Assembly: GCA_947176895.1 (NCBI GenBank)
Contig: CAMWSK010000018.1
Span: forward strand, 1-48,682
Length of the DNA: 48,682 nucleotides
Source: an uncultured Prevotellaceae bacterium
GTDB lineage: Bacteria > Bacteroidota > Bacteroidia > Bacteroidales > Bacteroidaceae
Direction: 5' to 3'
Of the stretch, positions 23,653 to 33,900 are shown one piece after another. A program made the position numbers and the translations under genes. Below the pieces are notes generated by a model that was not told where the DNA came from, did no database searches, and saw nothing but the letters and a program-made list of their open reading frames with translations. Numbering within the stretch: the first letter of the stretch is position 1; every line of letters starts with the position of its first letter.

Positions 23653-25037
23653 CAAACAAGCAATTTACATTGGCCGGCAGTTTCTCTCTCAGAGGTAAAG
23701 GACTACACACGGGGCTTCCTTTGACGGTGACATTCAACCCCGCCCCGGAGAACTACGGCTACAAGATTCAACGCATAGATTTGGAAGGACAACCCGTCAT
23801 CGATGCCGTGGCGGAAAATGTGGTGGAGACCACCCGTGGCACCGTATTGGCCAAAAAGGATGCCAGGTGCAGCACGGTGGAGCATGGACTCAGTGCCCTC
23901 TATGCCATGGGAGTGGACAACGTGCACATCACGGTGGACGGGCCCGAGTTTCCCATTCTGGACGGCAGTGCCATTCAGTATGTGGAACAAATAAAACGAG
24001 TTGGCCTGGAGGAGCAGGAGGCTTCGAAAGACTTCTATGTAATCAAGCACAAGATGGAGTTCAAGGACGAGAAAACCGGAAGCTGCATCACGCTGCTGCC
24101 CGATGACCAGTTCTCCATCACTACGATGATTGATTTCCAGTCCCACTTCATCGGCTCTCAGTTTGCATCGCTCGATGACATGAGCAACTTCGAGAAAGAG
24201 GTGGCCGCAGCCCGCACATTCGTGTTTGTACGGGAAATCGAACCACTGCTGATGGCCGGGCTTATCAAGGGGGGAGACTTGGACAACGCCATCGTCATCT
24301 ACGAAAAGCAGACCGACCAGACCAACCTTGACAAGCTCTGCGAACTGACAGGCGCACCCAAGCACAATGCCAACGAGATGGGGTATATCCAACACAAGCC
24401 CCTGGTGTGGGAAAACGAGCCCGCCCGCCACAAGCTGCTGGACATCATCGGCGACATGGCGCTCATCGGCAAACCTATCAAGGGCCGTATCATTGCCACC
24501 CGCCCCGGCCACACCATCAACAACAAGTTCGCACGCCTGATGCGCAAGGAGATTCGTCAGCATGAAGTACAGGCACCCCACTACGACCCGAACCAGACCC
24601 CTTTGATAGACAACCGACGTATCCGCCAACTGCTTCCCCATCGCTATCCCATGCAACTGGTGGACAAAGTGACGGAAATAAAGAGCAAACACATCGTGGC
24701 AGTGAAAAACGTCACCGCCAACGAACCGTTCTTCCAAGGCCATTTCCCCACAGAGCCGGTGATGCCCGGCGTGTTGATTGTGGAAGCCATGGCACAGGTG
24801 GGCGGCCTGCTTGTGCTCAATGATGTGGAAGATCCCGAGCGCTATAGCACCTATTTCCTGAAAATCGACGATGTCAAGTTCCGCCAGAAGGTAGTGCCCG
24901 GCGACACGCTGTTGTTCCGCGTGTCGATTGTCTCGCCTTTGCGCCACGGCATCGCCACCATCCAGGCATACGCTTTCGTGGGCGAGAACTGTGTGACGGA
25001 GGCCACACTTACCGCCCAGATCGTAAAAAACAAATAG
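23649..25037 (+). CDS. lpxC/fabZ: Bifunctional LpxC/FabZ: UDP-3-O-acyl-GlcNAc deacetylase fused to 3-hydroxyacyl-ACP dehydratase
   Basis: This 462-aa fusion protein is typical of Bacteroidetes. Residues 1-305 are LpxC, the zinc deacetylase that commits the pathway to lipid [20 protein letters not shown] (substrate loop), [19 protein letters not shown] (zinc His near residue 79) and [18 protein letters not shown] near residue 259 with the other two zinc ligands. Residues about 320-460 are Fab[15 protein letters not shown], then [20 protein letters not shown] with catalytic His365 and Glu379. FabZ dehydrates the same hydroxyacyl-ACP pool that LpxA and LpxD draw on, so the fusion ties membrane phospholipid and lipid A supply. 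It overlaps lpxD by 4 bases and lpxA starts after 1 base. Confidence 0.96.
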   Translation: MTNKQFTLAGSFSLRGKGLHTGLPLTVTFNPAPENYGYKIQRIDLEGQPVIDAVAENVVETTRGTVLAKKDARCSTVEHGLSALYAMGVDNVHITVDGPEFPILDGSAIQYVEQIKRVGLEEQEASKDFYVIKHKMEFKDEKTGSCITLLPDDQFSITTMIDFQSHFIGSQFASLDDMSNFEKEVAAARTFVFVREIEPLLMAGLIKGGDLDNAIVIYEKQTDQTNLDKLCELTGAPKHNANEMGYIQHKPLVWENEPARHKLLDIIGDMALIGKPIKGRIIATRPGHTINNKFARLMRKEIRQHEVQAPHYDPNQTPLIDNRRIRQLLPHRYPMQLVDKVTEIKSKHIVAVKNVTANEPFFQGHFPTEPVMPGVLIVEAMAQVGGLLVLNDVEDPERYSTYFLKIDDVKFRQKVVPGDTLLFRVSIVSPLRHGIATIQAYAFVGENCVTEATLTAQIVKNK

Positions 25038-25038
25038 T

Positions 25039-25842
25039 ATGAACACAACCCCAACAAACCAAGCTATGATTAGTCCTTTAGCCTACATTCATCCCGAGGC
25101 CAAGATTGGCGAGAACTGCGAGATTGGTCCCTTCTGTGTCATTGAAAAAGATGTGGTCATCGGCGACAACAACACACTGATGAACAGTGTCACACTGTTG
25201 CCCGGCACACGAATAGGAAACGGGAACAGGCTGTTTCCCGGAGCCGTCATCGGGGCAATTCCCCAAGACCTCAAGTTCAAAGGAGAATATACCACGGTCG
25301 AGATTGGGAACAACAACACTTTCCGCGAGAACGTGACCGTCAACCGTGGAACAGCCGCTAAAGGGAAGACCATCGTGGGCAGCAACAACCTGCTCATGGA
25401 GACGGTGCACATTGCCCACGATGCCATCGTAGGCAACGGCTGCATCATCGGCAATGGCACCAAGCTGGCCGGAGAGACCGTCATCGACGATTTTGCCATT
25501 CTATCGGCCAACGTGCTGCTCCACCAATTCTGCCGCGTAGGCTCCTACGCCATGGTGGGCGGGGGAACACGCTCCGCACAAAGCATCCTGCCCTACAGCA
25601 TGACGGCACGCGACCCCGCATCCTTCTGCGGGCTGAACCTGGTGGGACTTCGCCGCCGTGGTTTTACCCCCGAGGTCATCGGCCAGCTCCACCGTGCTTA
25701 CCAGATTATCATGGGCGGCGGAAAGTTGCTTGAGAACCTGGAGAAAGTGAAAGAAGAAATCGGCATGACTCCCGAAATCACTTATATCCTTGATTTCATT
25801 AACAACGTGTCAAACCGCGGCTTCATCAGAACCAACAAATAA
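25039..25842 (+). CDS. lpxA: UDP-N-acetylglucosamine O-acyltransferase
   Basis: This 267-aa trimeric left-handed beta-helix enzyme adds the first hydroxy-acyl chain to UDP-GlcNAc. Hexapeptide repeats fill residues about 10-190 (HPEAKIGENCEIGPFCVIEK). The catalytic His lies in METVHIAHDAIVGNG near residue 122. The C-terminal helical part (GLNLVGLRRRGFTPEVIGQL) matches the LpxA acyltransferase-C domain. The first possible ATG is 1 base after the lpxC-fabZ stop; the in-frame Met at 25066 (MISPLAYIHPEA) fits homologues better, so the true start is uncertain by nine codons. Confidence 0.95.
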   Translation: MNTTPTNQAMISPLAYIHPEAKIGENCEIGPFCVIEKDVVIGDNNTLMNSVTLLPGTRIGNGNRLFPGAVIGAIPQDLKFKGEYTTVEIGNNNTFRENVTVNRGTAAKGKTIVGSNNLLMETVHIAHDAIVGNGCIIGNGTKLAGETVIDDFAILSANVLLHQFCRVGSYAMVGGGTRSAQSILPYSMTARDPASFCGLNLVGLRRRGFTPEVIGQLHRAYQIIMGGGKLLENLEKVKEEIGMTPEITYILDFINNVSNRGFIRTNK

Positions 25843-25848
25843 AACCAC

Positions 25849-26388
25849 ATGATACTCCACCTTACCGTCATCAGTGCCGAGAGCGAGGATTTCTGTATCA
25901 GACTGCGTCTGGATGCAGGTTCCACCTTTCTCACCCTGCACAAACTGATACTCCGGACCTGCGGCTATCAGGAGCTTCCGGGTCAGCGTTTCTTTATCTG
26001 CGACGACAACTGGAAGCCCGAGACACGCATCCTGTTGAGCGATGAGGGCAACGTGAACATCGACGAGGACGTGCTGCTCATGAGCGACACCGAACTGGGA
26101 GAGTTTCTGGAAGACGAGGGGCAGCACCTGACTTACCGCTTCGACCCCGAAAACCGTCGGATGTTCCTTCTGGAACTCACAGAAACATCCTTTGGCCAAG
26201 AGGTGGATGCCTGTGGCGAGGTCGGCAGCAAGAAAGGAAAAGCGCCCAGACAGCTGGTAGACGAGGAAATAGAGATTCCCCAAAAACAGACGGAAGTAAG
26301 CGAAGAACTGGGTGAGGAATTCTACGGAGAGGACGGCTTCGACAGCGAGGAGATTGACGAAGAGGGCTTCGATATCCTGAGCGAATGA
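25849..26388 (+). CDS. Plasmid pRiA4b ORF-3-like domain protein
   Basis: This 179-aa protein has an N-terminal domain (residues about 1-125) that looks like the pRiA4b ORF-3/IS1096 TnpR-like family: FCIRLRLDAGSTFLTLHKLI at the start, then a FFICDDNWKPETRI strand and LTYRFDPENRRMFLLELTE. The last 50 residues are strongly acidic (EELGEEFYGEDGFDSEEIDE). The function of this family is not established; despite the name nothing mobile is nearby. It sits 6 bases after lpxA and overlaps miaA by 4 bases (ATGA), so it is a fixed member of the operon. The acidic tail suggests interaction with a basic partner or nucleic-acid mimicry (speculation). Confidence 0.75.
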   Translation: MILHLTVISAESEDFCIRLRLDAGSTFLTLHKLILRTCGYQELPGQRFFICDDNWKPETRILLSDEGNVNIDEDVLLMSDTELGEFLEDEGQHLTYRFDPENRRMFLLELTETSFGQEVDACGEVGSKKGKAPRQLVDEEIEIPQKQTEVSEELGEEFYGEDGFDSEEIDEEGFDILSE

Positions 26389-27287
26389 ACACACTCATCG
26401 TGCTTTTGGGTCCCACGGGAGTGGGGAAAACCGAGCTAAGCCTGGAGATTGCCGAGCACTGCGCCTGCCCCATCCTCAACTGCGACAGCCGTCAGTTGTT
26501 TCGCGGTCTTTCTATCGGCACGGCAGCCCCCACCCCCGAACAACTGGAGCGGGTGAAACATCACTTCGTAGCCACGCTGGACATCCACGACTACTATAGC
26601 GCGGCACGCTACGAAGAAGAGTGCATCCGGCTCCTCTCCACGCTGTTTTCCAATCACTCCCGCCTTGTGCTCTCGGGAGGGGCCATGTTGTATATAGATG
26701 CCGTGTGCCAAGGAATCGACGACATCCCCACCATTGACCCGGCAACACGCGAACAAGTGAAGAGAGACTTGGCCGAACATGGCTTGGAAGCGCTGTTCCG
26801 GGAACTGCAACACCGTGACCCCCAATACGCGGAAACCGTAGACCGGAACAATACCCGCCGCGTAGTGCATGCCGTGGAACTTTGCCGCATGACCGGACAA
26901 ACCTACACGTCCTTCCGGACCAACGAAAAGAAGAAACGTCCTTTCCATATCCTGAAGATCGGGCTGAACAGGCCGCGGGAAGAACTTTTCCGACGCATCA
27001 ACAGCCGTGTGGACCAAATGGTGGCCGACGGATTGTTGGAGGAAGCCCGCGCCATGCTCCCCCACCGTGAAGCCAACGCCCTCAACACCGTGGGGTACAA
27101 GGAAATGTTCAAGGTGCTCGACGGCGAGTGGCCGATGGACATGGCTGTGGAGCGCATGAAGAAAAACACACGGGTCTACGCCAAGAAGCAACTCACATGG
27201 TTTGCGAAAGACCCCGCCATCCATTGGTTTCATCCTGATGAAAAAGAAAATATTTTTGCGCTGATAGATAAAGACGGGAGGGGCTAA
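26385..27287 (+). CDS. miaA: tRNA dimethylallyltransferase
   Basis: This 300-aa enzyme puts a dimethylallyl group on A37 of tRNAs that read codons beginning with U. Walker A is LLGPTGVGKTELSL near residue 8. NCDSRQLFRGLSIGTAAPT follows near residue 33 with the catalytic Asp and the Thr of the active site. LVLSGGAMLYIDAVCQGI lies near residue 91, the DNNTRRVVHA-type swinging segment near 152, and GYKEMFKVLDGEW near 236. Length is normal. It is the last gene of the purM-to-miaA run and overlaps the preceding gene by 4 bases. A palindrome at 27342-27357 is the only hairpin soon after the stop. Confidence 0.95.
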   Translation: MNTLIVLLGPTGVGKTELSLEIAEHCACPILNCDSRQLFRGLSIGTAAPTPEQLERVKHHFVATLDIHDYYSAARYEEECIRLLSTLFSNHSRLVLSGGAMLYIDAVCQGIDDIPTIDPATREQVKRDLAEHGLEALFRELQHRDPQYAETVDRNNTRRVVHAVELCRMTGQTYTSFRTNEKKKRPFHILKIGLNRPREELFRRINSRVDQMVADGLLEEARAMLPHREANALNTVGYKEMFKVLDGEWPMDMAVERMKKNTRVYAKKQLTWFAKDPAIHWFHPDEKENIFALIDKDGRG

Positions 27288-27539
27288 GGTTCCACGTGAC
27301 TACTCGTTCAAACCACTGGCGAGAAAAACAATATATCTATCAAACGGGAACCCGTTTCCCCAATTTCCTTATCATATTTTAAGAAATCAGACACAAAAAC
27401 GTTTCATCTTTTCATAAAGAAAGACGAAAAGCAAACAAAAAGAACGAAAAGATTATAAAAAGCGTGTGACATCATTCCTTGAAATTGTAAAACATGTCCC
27501 GCATAAATAACCCCAAAACACCAACATAGCTCAACAAAC

Positions 27540-27716
27540 CAGAATAAAGCAAACCGCATGTTTCAATGCAGTTTGCAAAGTTCTCAAAAGCATGTGGATG
27601 TCTTGGAAAAAATGTGTTCATGTTTTTCAGAAACATGCTCATGTTTTCCCAAAACATCTTGATGTTTCTTTTCGGGGACTTTGAGGGAGGAAAGACCTAC
27701 AGACAATGAAAATTCA
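27540..27716 (+). repeat. Dispersed non-coding element (array C), second copy of 1054-1234
   Basis: Same order and spacing as the copy at 1054-1234: CAGAATAAAGCAAAC, leader hairpin (GCAAACCGCAT 27549-27559 with ATGCAGTTTGC 27566-27576, one mismatch), GCATGTGGATGTCTTGG, four palindromic units, a GGGGACTTTGA block and ACAGACAATGAAAA. Unit centres are 27595.5, 27617.5, 27638.5 and 27659.5 with cores ATGTGGAT, GTGTTCAT, ATGCTCAT and ATCTTGAT. The leader hairpin differs in sequence from copy A but pairs in both, which suggests selection for structure. Confidence 0.85.
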
Positions 27717-27923
27717 ACGGACCTACATAAGCCCTATATAATAAGGAGAAAGGGTATGAAAAACAACCACGCACCGGACTCCATGGTGTGGATGCCACAA
27801 TCTTTAGGAAAGCGGGACAAACGACAAGAGGGAAGGTTAAATTTATTAAATTCCAAAATATTAAAAAATATTAAATCACAGGTTTCTTCCCACCATATTC
27901 TATGTAAGGAATAAGAAAATGAT

Positions 27924-27931
27924 TAGATTTG
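27924..27931 (+). promoter_or_regulatory. Candidate -7 box TAGATTTG of the fasciclin/SusCD operon
   Basis: TAGATTTG matches TAnnTTTG and lies 51 bases before the first ATG of the operon. No clear -33 TTTG is found at 19-21 bases, as is usual for activator-dependent promoters. Confidence 0.5.
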
Positions 27932-27982
27932 TATGAAATAAACTATGAAAAAGATAAATCTAAAACATAAAAATCTAAATCA

Positions 27983-30961
27983 ATGTGTATGAAAAACCGT
28001 TTTAGCAAAGTAAGCCGAGGCAGAGCCTGGATACTTATTCTGCTAGCAGTCAGCGGTGTAACTTCATCATGCAAGGATGAGTATTTGCTGGATGACCAGA
28101 AGCCGACATGGCTTGACGTCAGCATCTACGAAAAACTGCAGAGAAGTGGCCAGAACAATTATTATCTCCGATTGTTGGCCGACCCCGATGTGAACAACGC
28201 AGAAGATGCCGACAACAACCGCGGATGGGTTGACGTGCTCTCAAAGACCGGTTCAAAGACCCTGTTCGTGGCCGATGACGACGCTTGGGAGAAGTTCTTC
28301 GAAAGCAATGCCCTGCTGCCCAAGAGCGACCCTTGGTCAAGTGCCACAAGCTACGAGAACCTGAGTGAGGCTCAAAAAAAGCTGTTGATCCACACCAGCA
28401 TGCTCAACAATGCCATGGTGATGGAAAATCTGTCAAGCAGCGGTACCAGCAGCGCATCGCGAGGCATGCTCCTGCGCCGCTACACCGATGTGGAGACCAC
28501 CGACACAATCACCTATGTCAGCGGCGATGACCTGCCCGTGAACTACAACATCAACAACGGGGAAAAAGACTATTGGAGCCGTTTCCGCACGGAGAACGGC
28601 GGAAAAGGCATTTATCTGGTGACCGACTCCACCCCCTCGATGATGATTCATTTCACCAACGAGTACCTCACCCGTAACAGAGTCACTCCCGAGGATTTCC
28701 AGATTTTTGCCAACCAGGAACGAGTTACCAGTGACGTGCACATCTACGACCACCGTTTGCTTAAGCAGGACGCTGTATGCGAGAACGGATACGTCAACAC
28801 CACAAGTGGCGTGCTGAAGCCCTTGGCCAGCATGGCGGAAGTTCTGCGCACCAACGGACGCACCCGTATCTTCAGTCACATGATCGACCGCTGGAGCGTT
28901 CCCTTCTACAGCCCCACCATCACCCGCGCCTATGAGGGCATCATGGCATCTAAGGGCATCGAATGGAAAGACTCCATCTTCGTAAAGCGCTACTTCTCGG
29001 AAAGAAGTTTCGGTGGCAAGGCTCTGAACAGCGACCCCGACGGATTGCCTTTCCAGGACAATACCGCCACACAGACAACATTGAAGTTCGACCCGGCATG
29101 GAACGGTTACTATGAAGAGAAGTCCAATCCCCAGTATAACATGTCCTCGATGTATGTCCCCGTGGACGATGCGCTTTGGGACTATTTCTCTCCCAACGGA
29201 GGAGGATGGCAGTTGATTCAGACATTCTGCGACCCCACGGTCACCTACTCGCCTGCACATACCGAAGAGGACTACGAGAAGCTCTTCCGCAACATCGACC
29301 AGATTCCCCGGGCCACCCTGCGCTCGCTCATCAATGTCATCATGTTCGCCAAGTTCACGGATGCCGTGCCCAGCAAGATGACCAAGCTTCGCGACGATGC
29401 CAACGAGCAGATTTTCTATGACGATGACAGAAAACACATTATCGGCACGTTGCTGGCCAGTAACGGAGCCATCTATCTCACCGACCGGGTATACGGCCCG
29501 GCAGACTACACCTCTGTCACCGCACCGGCCTACATCAGCAACGACAAATTGGTGATGAGATGGGCCATATATTATGGTAGCGTAGATGGAGAAAACCAAT
29601 ACCTCAACCTCAACTACTATGCCTACCTGAAAGCCATGAAGAGCCGCTTTGCCCTCTTCCTGCCCACGGATGATGCCATGCAGTATTTGTACGACCCCGT
29701 AAGTTTCAAGAGCTTACAGCCCCGTGTGATGGAATTGGCGAAAATTACGGTGACAAACAACAGCTTCCCCATCAGGTCGACAGTGAAATATTATGCGCCC
29801 GAGACGGGTGATATCAAACAAAGAATCCCCTCATATAACGCATCATGGCAAGAGGTATCCAACCGTCTGAAAGACATTCTGGAGACACATACCTTCGTAC
29901 TCGAATCGCGGGAGGAAATCGACACCGATGTGGATGAATACTATCTCTCCAAGAACGGAAGCCCCATGCGCGTGACACGCGAGGACGGAAGAATCGTGAA
30001 AGTGCAGGGAGGATTCCAGCTGGAGAACGAAGCAAACGGATTGGAAAACGTCAACAATGGTGTTACCGAGAACAAGGTTACGGACTTCCACAGACAGCAG
30101 AACGGACGAACCTATATCCTGGACAGTCCCATGGTGGCCACTCCCCGCAGCGTCTACTCCATGCTCACCAACGACGGGAAAATGGATGATCCTGATTTCC
30201 AAAGTTTCTACGAGCTTTGCATACCCGACAACAACATCCTCCACAAGTGTGGACTGGTCAACGATAACGAGGATCCCAATATTCAGGTCAAGACGGAAAG
30301 AAAGTATGAGATATTCTCTTCATTGTCTCAGGAAGGCACCTACGCCGTTGATGAGAACGTGACGTTCTTCAGCAACTATCGCTACACTATCTTCGTGCCC
30401 ACGGCCGCCGCACTCGAGAAAGCCATCAAAGACGCGAAGTTGCCCTCATGGGAGGACATCAAGAACGATTATAAGGAATGCGAGAAAGAAGAGGACGGCG
30501 AGACGCTGGTTCACGGGGCAGACAGTCTGAGACTGCAGACAAAGATTACCTGCCTGACCAACTTCATCCGCTACCACTTCCTTGACAACAGCGTGTTTGT
30601 GGACCAAAGCAAGATTGCCGAAAGCGAGCGTGTCAGCTCGAGCTACGACAGAGATAAAGGCTTGTTCAACAAGGTGAAAATACAGCGCGACAACGGAAAA
30701 CTGGAAATCAAAGATGTCAACGGCGGAGACTGGCTGACCGTGGGTGGCAGATATAACCTGATGACCCGTGACGTGTACTGCAACAAGGCCGTGGCACAGC
30801 AAAGCATGCAATCCGTACAGATTGAGTCATCCAGTTTCGCCGTTATACATCAGATTCCCGGCGTGCTCAACCATGTGGACCTCAAAGGCGGAACCTATGA
30901 AAGTCTATGGCAAACGGAAAGCAACTGCCGCAGGTATCTCAAACGTTATGCAATCAAATAA
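27983..30961 (+). CDS. Large fasciclin (Fas1)-domain surface lipoprotein 1
   Basis: This 992-aa protein has a lipoprotein signal peptide (AWILILLAVSGVTSSC, lipid Cys30; M3 at 27989 is an alternative start). KDEY follows the Cys, an acidic motif like the Bacteroidetes surface-export signal. Four Fas1-type H1 motifs are visible: TLFVADDDAW near residue 93, SMYVPVDDALW near 389, FALFLPTDDAM near 556 and YTIFVPTAAAL near 800. A matching late strand SFAVIHQIPGVL lies near residue 953. Fas1 domains mediate protein or glycan binding; no enzymatic residues are seen. It is the first gene of a seven-gene operon, 11 bases before susC1. It probably sits on the cell surface with the SusCD complex; the ligand is unknown. 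Confidence 0.8.
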   Translation: MCMKNRFSKVSRGRAWILILLAVSGVTSSCKDEYLLDDQKPTWLDVSIYEKLQRSGQNNYYLRLLADPDVNNAEDADNNRGWVDVLSKTGSKTLFVADDDAWEKFFESNALLPKSDPWSSATSYENLSEAQKKLLIHTSMLNNAMVMENLSSSGTSSASRGMLLRRYTDVETTDTITYVSGDDLPVNYNINNGEKDYWSRFRTENGGKGIYLVTDSTPSMMIHFTNEYLTRNRVTPEDFQIFANQERVTSDVHIYDHRLLKQDAVCENGYVNTTSGVLKPLASMAEVLRTNGRTRIFSHMIDRWSVPFYSPTITRAYEGIMASKGIEWKDSIFVKRYFSERSFGGKALNSDPDGLPFQDNTATQTTLKFDPAWNGYYEEKSNPQYNMSSMYVPVDDALWDYFSPNGGGWQLIQTFCDPTVTYSPAHTEEDYEKLFRNIDQIPRATLRSLINVIMFAKFTDAVPSKMTKLRDDANEQIFYDDDRKHIIGTLLASNGAIYLTDRVYGPADYTSVTAPAYISNDKLVMRWAIYYGSVDGENQYLNLNYYAYLKAMKSRFALFLPTDDAMQYLYDPVSFKSLQPRVMELAKITVTNNSFPIRSTVKYYAPETGDIKQRIPSYNASWQEVSNRLKDILETHTFVLESREEIDTDVDEYYLSKNGSPMRVTREDGRIVKVQGGFQLENEANGLENVNNGVTENKVTDFHRQQNGRTYILDSPMVATPRSVYSMLTNDGKMDDPDFQSFYELCIPDNNILHKCGLVNDNEDPNIQVKTERKYEIFSSLSQEGTYAVDENVTFFSNYRYTIFVPTAAALEKAIKDAKLPSWEDIKNDYKECEKEEDGETLVHGADSLRLQTKITCLTNFIRYHFLDNSVFVDQSKIAESERVSSSYDRDKGLFNKVKIQRDNGKLEIKDVNGGDWLTVGGRYNLMTRDVYCNKAVAQQSMQSVQIESSSFAVIHQIPGVLNHVDLKGGTYESLWQTESNCRRYLKRYAIK

Positions 30962-30972
30962 ACCATACTGCC

Positions 30973-33900
30973 ATGAATAAATATATAAAATTTCTTTTGA
31001 TACTGGTTGCCGGCATCCTCACTCTGCCGGTAAACGCTCAGAACAGACGTATCAGCGGTACGGTTTCTGACGAGTTCGGTGGTGTTCCGGGCATCCAGGT
31101 TAAAGAGGTGGACTCCAACAATCGTATTGTGAGCAGTGCCATCACCGATGACAACGGAAATTTCACCATGACCATAAAGAACCAGCGCAACAAACTGGTT
31201 TTCCACGGAATGGGTTATAAGGACAAGGAATTCTCTCCCATTTCAAAATCCGTGTACAAGGTAAACATGTCCGAAGAGGTAAAGACGCTGGACGAAGTGG
31301 TGATTACGGCCAAGAAAAAGTCGGCAACCACCGGATTGGACATCCCTGAACGCGAATATTCCGGTGCCGTATCCACCATGAAGATGGATGACTTGGAAGG
31401 TCTGGCCTTCGAGTCTGTCGACCAGGCGCTTCAAGGCCAAATCGCAGGTCTGGACATTGTGGCCAACTCAGGTAACCTGGGTTCCGGCACCACCATGCGT
31501 CTGCGCGGTACCACCACCATCAACGGCAATGCACAGCCCCTGATTGTGGTAAACGACCACATCTTTGAATTGCCCGAAGACGCACAGACAGTGAACTTCG
31601 AGGATATGGACAACGAGGAGCAGTTCTCTACCCTGTTGAACGTGAACACGGAGGACATCGAGAGCATCACCGTTTTGAAAGATGCCGCTTCCGCTGCGAA
31701 ATGGGGCGTAAGAGGCGCCAACGGCGTTATTGAGATTAAGCTGCGCCGCGGACGTCGCGGTCCCACGCAGGTGAATTTCTCCTACAAGTTCAACGGCACC
31801 TGGCAGCCCGATGGCTACAAGATGCTGAACGGCGACGGCTACACCATGATGCTGAAGGAGTCCTACTACAATCCCCAGCAGGACAACAGCATCTCGCGCA
31901 GCATCGTGGAATTGAACTACAATCCTGAAAAGCCCTACATCTACAACCACTTCAACCACAACACCGATTGGGTGGACCAGGTGAAACAGTTCGGTAAGGA
32001 ACACCGCTACTATGTCAACCTCTCGGGAGGTGGCGAGAAGGCCCAGTTCCGTATCGGTGCCGGCTACAACAAGAGCACCGGTTCCGTTATAGGCCAGAAG
32101 ATGGATCAGTTCACAGAGAGCACCACACTGGACTATCAGGTGAGCGACCGTATCCAGTTCCGCGCAACCGTGAACATGACTTTCACCAACAACCACAAGA
32201 ACTACGGCAACGACATTCTGGAACGCGCCTACAAGGCAATGCCCAACATGAGTGTGATGGCCTACGATGCCCAGGGAAACCTGACAGGAGACTACTTCAA
32301 CATGTTCCCCCTCTTTGCCAGACTCGACCACACCAACGGCGTGCAGCAGATCACCGGACAGGACCAGCCGGATGGAACCACCAGTTTCTATCTCAAGGAC
32401 ATGTTTGAGAACGGCAACCCCGTGGCACGTGCCATGTTGGCCTGGACCAAGCAAAAGCAGTATAACCTGACTCCTCAGTTTGACGTCACCTACAAGCTTT
32501 GGGGCAAGGACAGCGACCAGCACCAGCTGAACTATAAGGGCGACGTGCAGTTGAACATCTACAACACAAGCACCGACGACTTCGTTCCCAGCGAGCTTCG
32601 CAACATGCCTTGGATTTATGGCGGCGACAACGCTGCAGGAGGCCTGAACAACCAGCGGAATATCGTGAGCAACTCCGAGTACAAGTCTCTGGAGTTCACC
32701 ACCCGCCATGAGTTGCAATACTACAGCCATTTCAAGAACACCGACCACAGCCTTTCCGGCTTGGCCCGCTTTGAAATGTATTCGGGTAACAGCTCCACCC
32801 AGAACCTGGGTCTGTGGAACGTGCCCGACGGCATCACAGACCCCACCGTCATTGCCCTGCTCTCTGCAGCCAGTGCCAGCAACAACGAGTGGCGCAGCCA
32901 CAGCTTCTTCGAGCAGCTGCACTACTCTTACAAGAGCAAGTACTCCGTAGACCTTTCTGTCCGCACCGACGGCTCCACGGCTTTCGGCCGCGGCCACAAA
33001 TACGGCACCTTCCCCTCTGTCGGCGGACGCTGGAACATCAGTGACGAGCCTTTCATGAAAAAGACCCAAAAGGTTATCAGCATGCTGGCCTTCCGCCCCA
33101 CATGGGGTATAACCGGCAACACCGGCGGTGCCGGAGGCTCCCAATACAACAAGTATTCAAGCGACGGATACTACAACGGCCACACGGTGATTACCCCCGG
33201 CAGCCTTTCTCTCATCAACCTGCGATGGGAAAAGACGAAACAATGGAACATGGGTTTCAACCTGGGCCTGTTCAAAGACCTGCTGAACTTCGAGTTCGAG
33301 GTGTATGACAAGAAAACCACAGACCTGCTGATGCAGAACAAGCGTATCTCAAGCGCCAACGGTTTCAGCACCCTTTCTTGGGTCAATGCCGGAAGAATGC
33401 GCAACAAAGGATGGGAGTTGAACGCCAGCACGTCGAAGTTTGCCAAGGTCGGCAAGTTCTCCATGAAACTGCGCGGCAACGTGTCGCAGAACTTCAATAC
33501 CGTGGAGGACATGGACGCCCTGATTCTCGAAAACCTCAACGGTTCCGAGACATGGAATCCCACGAACCTGCAATACAACCAACGCGTGCAGCTGAACAAC
33601 GCCTTAGGTTCCATCTACGGTCTGAAGTCAAAGGGAGTGTTCCGCTACGACTATGACCACAACGGCTACACCGTCGCAAGCTTCAGCAGCTATGGCTACG
33701 CCGAGGTGGATGCCCAAGGCAACACCTTCAGCACCCCCGACCAGGCAGCCCTCTATGGAACAGGTTATGACGCCAAGGGCAACCCCATCAACACTGCCGC
33801 CGCCGCCGCACGCCGCGGAGAGAACAGCACCTGCCCCATCGCTTACGATGCCAACGGCAACATGATTACAGACGGCAGAGGCAACCCGCTTCCCTTGTAT

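Larger units (their letters stand above)
27288..27982. other. Intergenic region of about 700 bases, A/T-rich, no convincing gene
   Basis: It holds a single AAAC-GGGAACCC-GTTT palindrome (27342-27357), the second copy of the dispersed element (27540-27716) and a candidate -7 box for the fasciclin operon (27924-27931). A 77-codon frame at 27681-27914 begins inside the repeat element, resembles no known protein and is not accepted as a gene. Base composition is clearly poorer in G+C than the genes around it. Confidence 0.75.

Noticed and set aside
25849..27287. Integrated mobile element suggested by the plasmid/transposon-named domain
   Set aside because: The genes overlap as in a stable operon, and no terminal repeats, transposase or composition break was seen.
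27681..27914. A 77-codon open frame upstream of the fasciclin operon
   Set aside because: It starts inside the dispersed repeat element, has no recognisable domain, unusual composition and no promoter or ribosome-binding signal that favours it.
27288..27982. Invertible (phase-variable) promoter for the SusCD operon
   Set aside because: No pair of inverted repeats flanking the promoter was found, and no invertase gene is in the window.
31468..33144. A 558-codon open frame on the minus strand inside susC1
   Set aside because: It is the complement of a clear SusC gene and its translation is rich in Val/His/Gly with no domain; it is a by-product of codon bias. Similar antisense frames over purB, lpxC-fabZ, susC2 and fas1 were rejected for the same reason.
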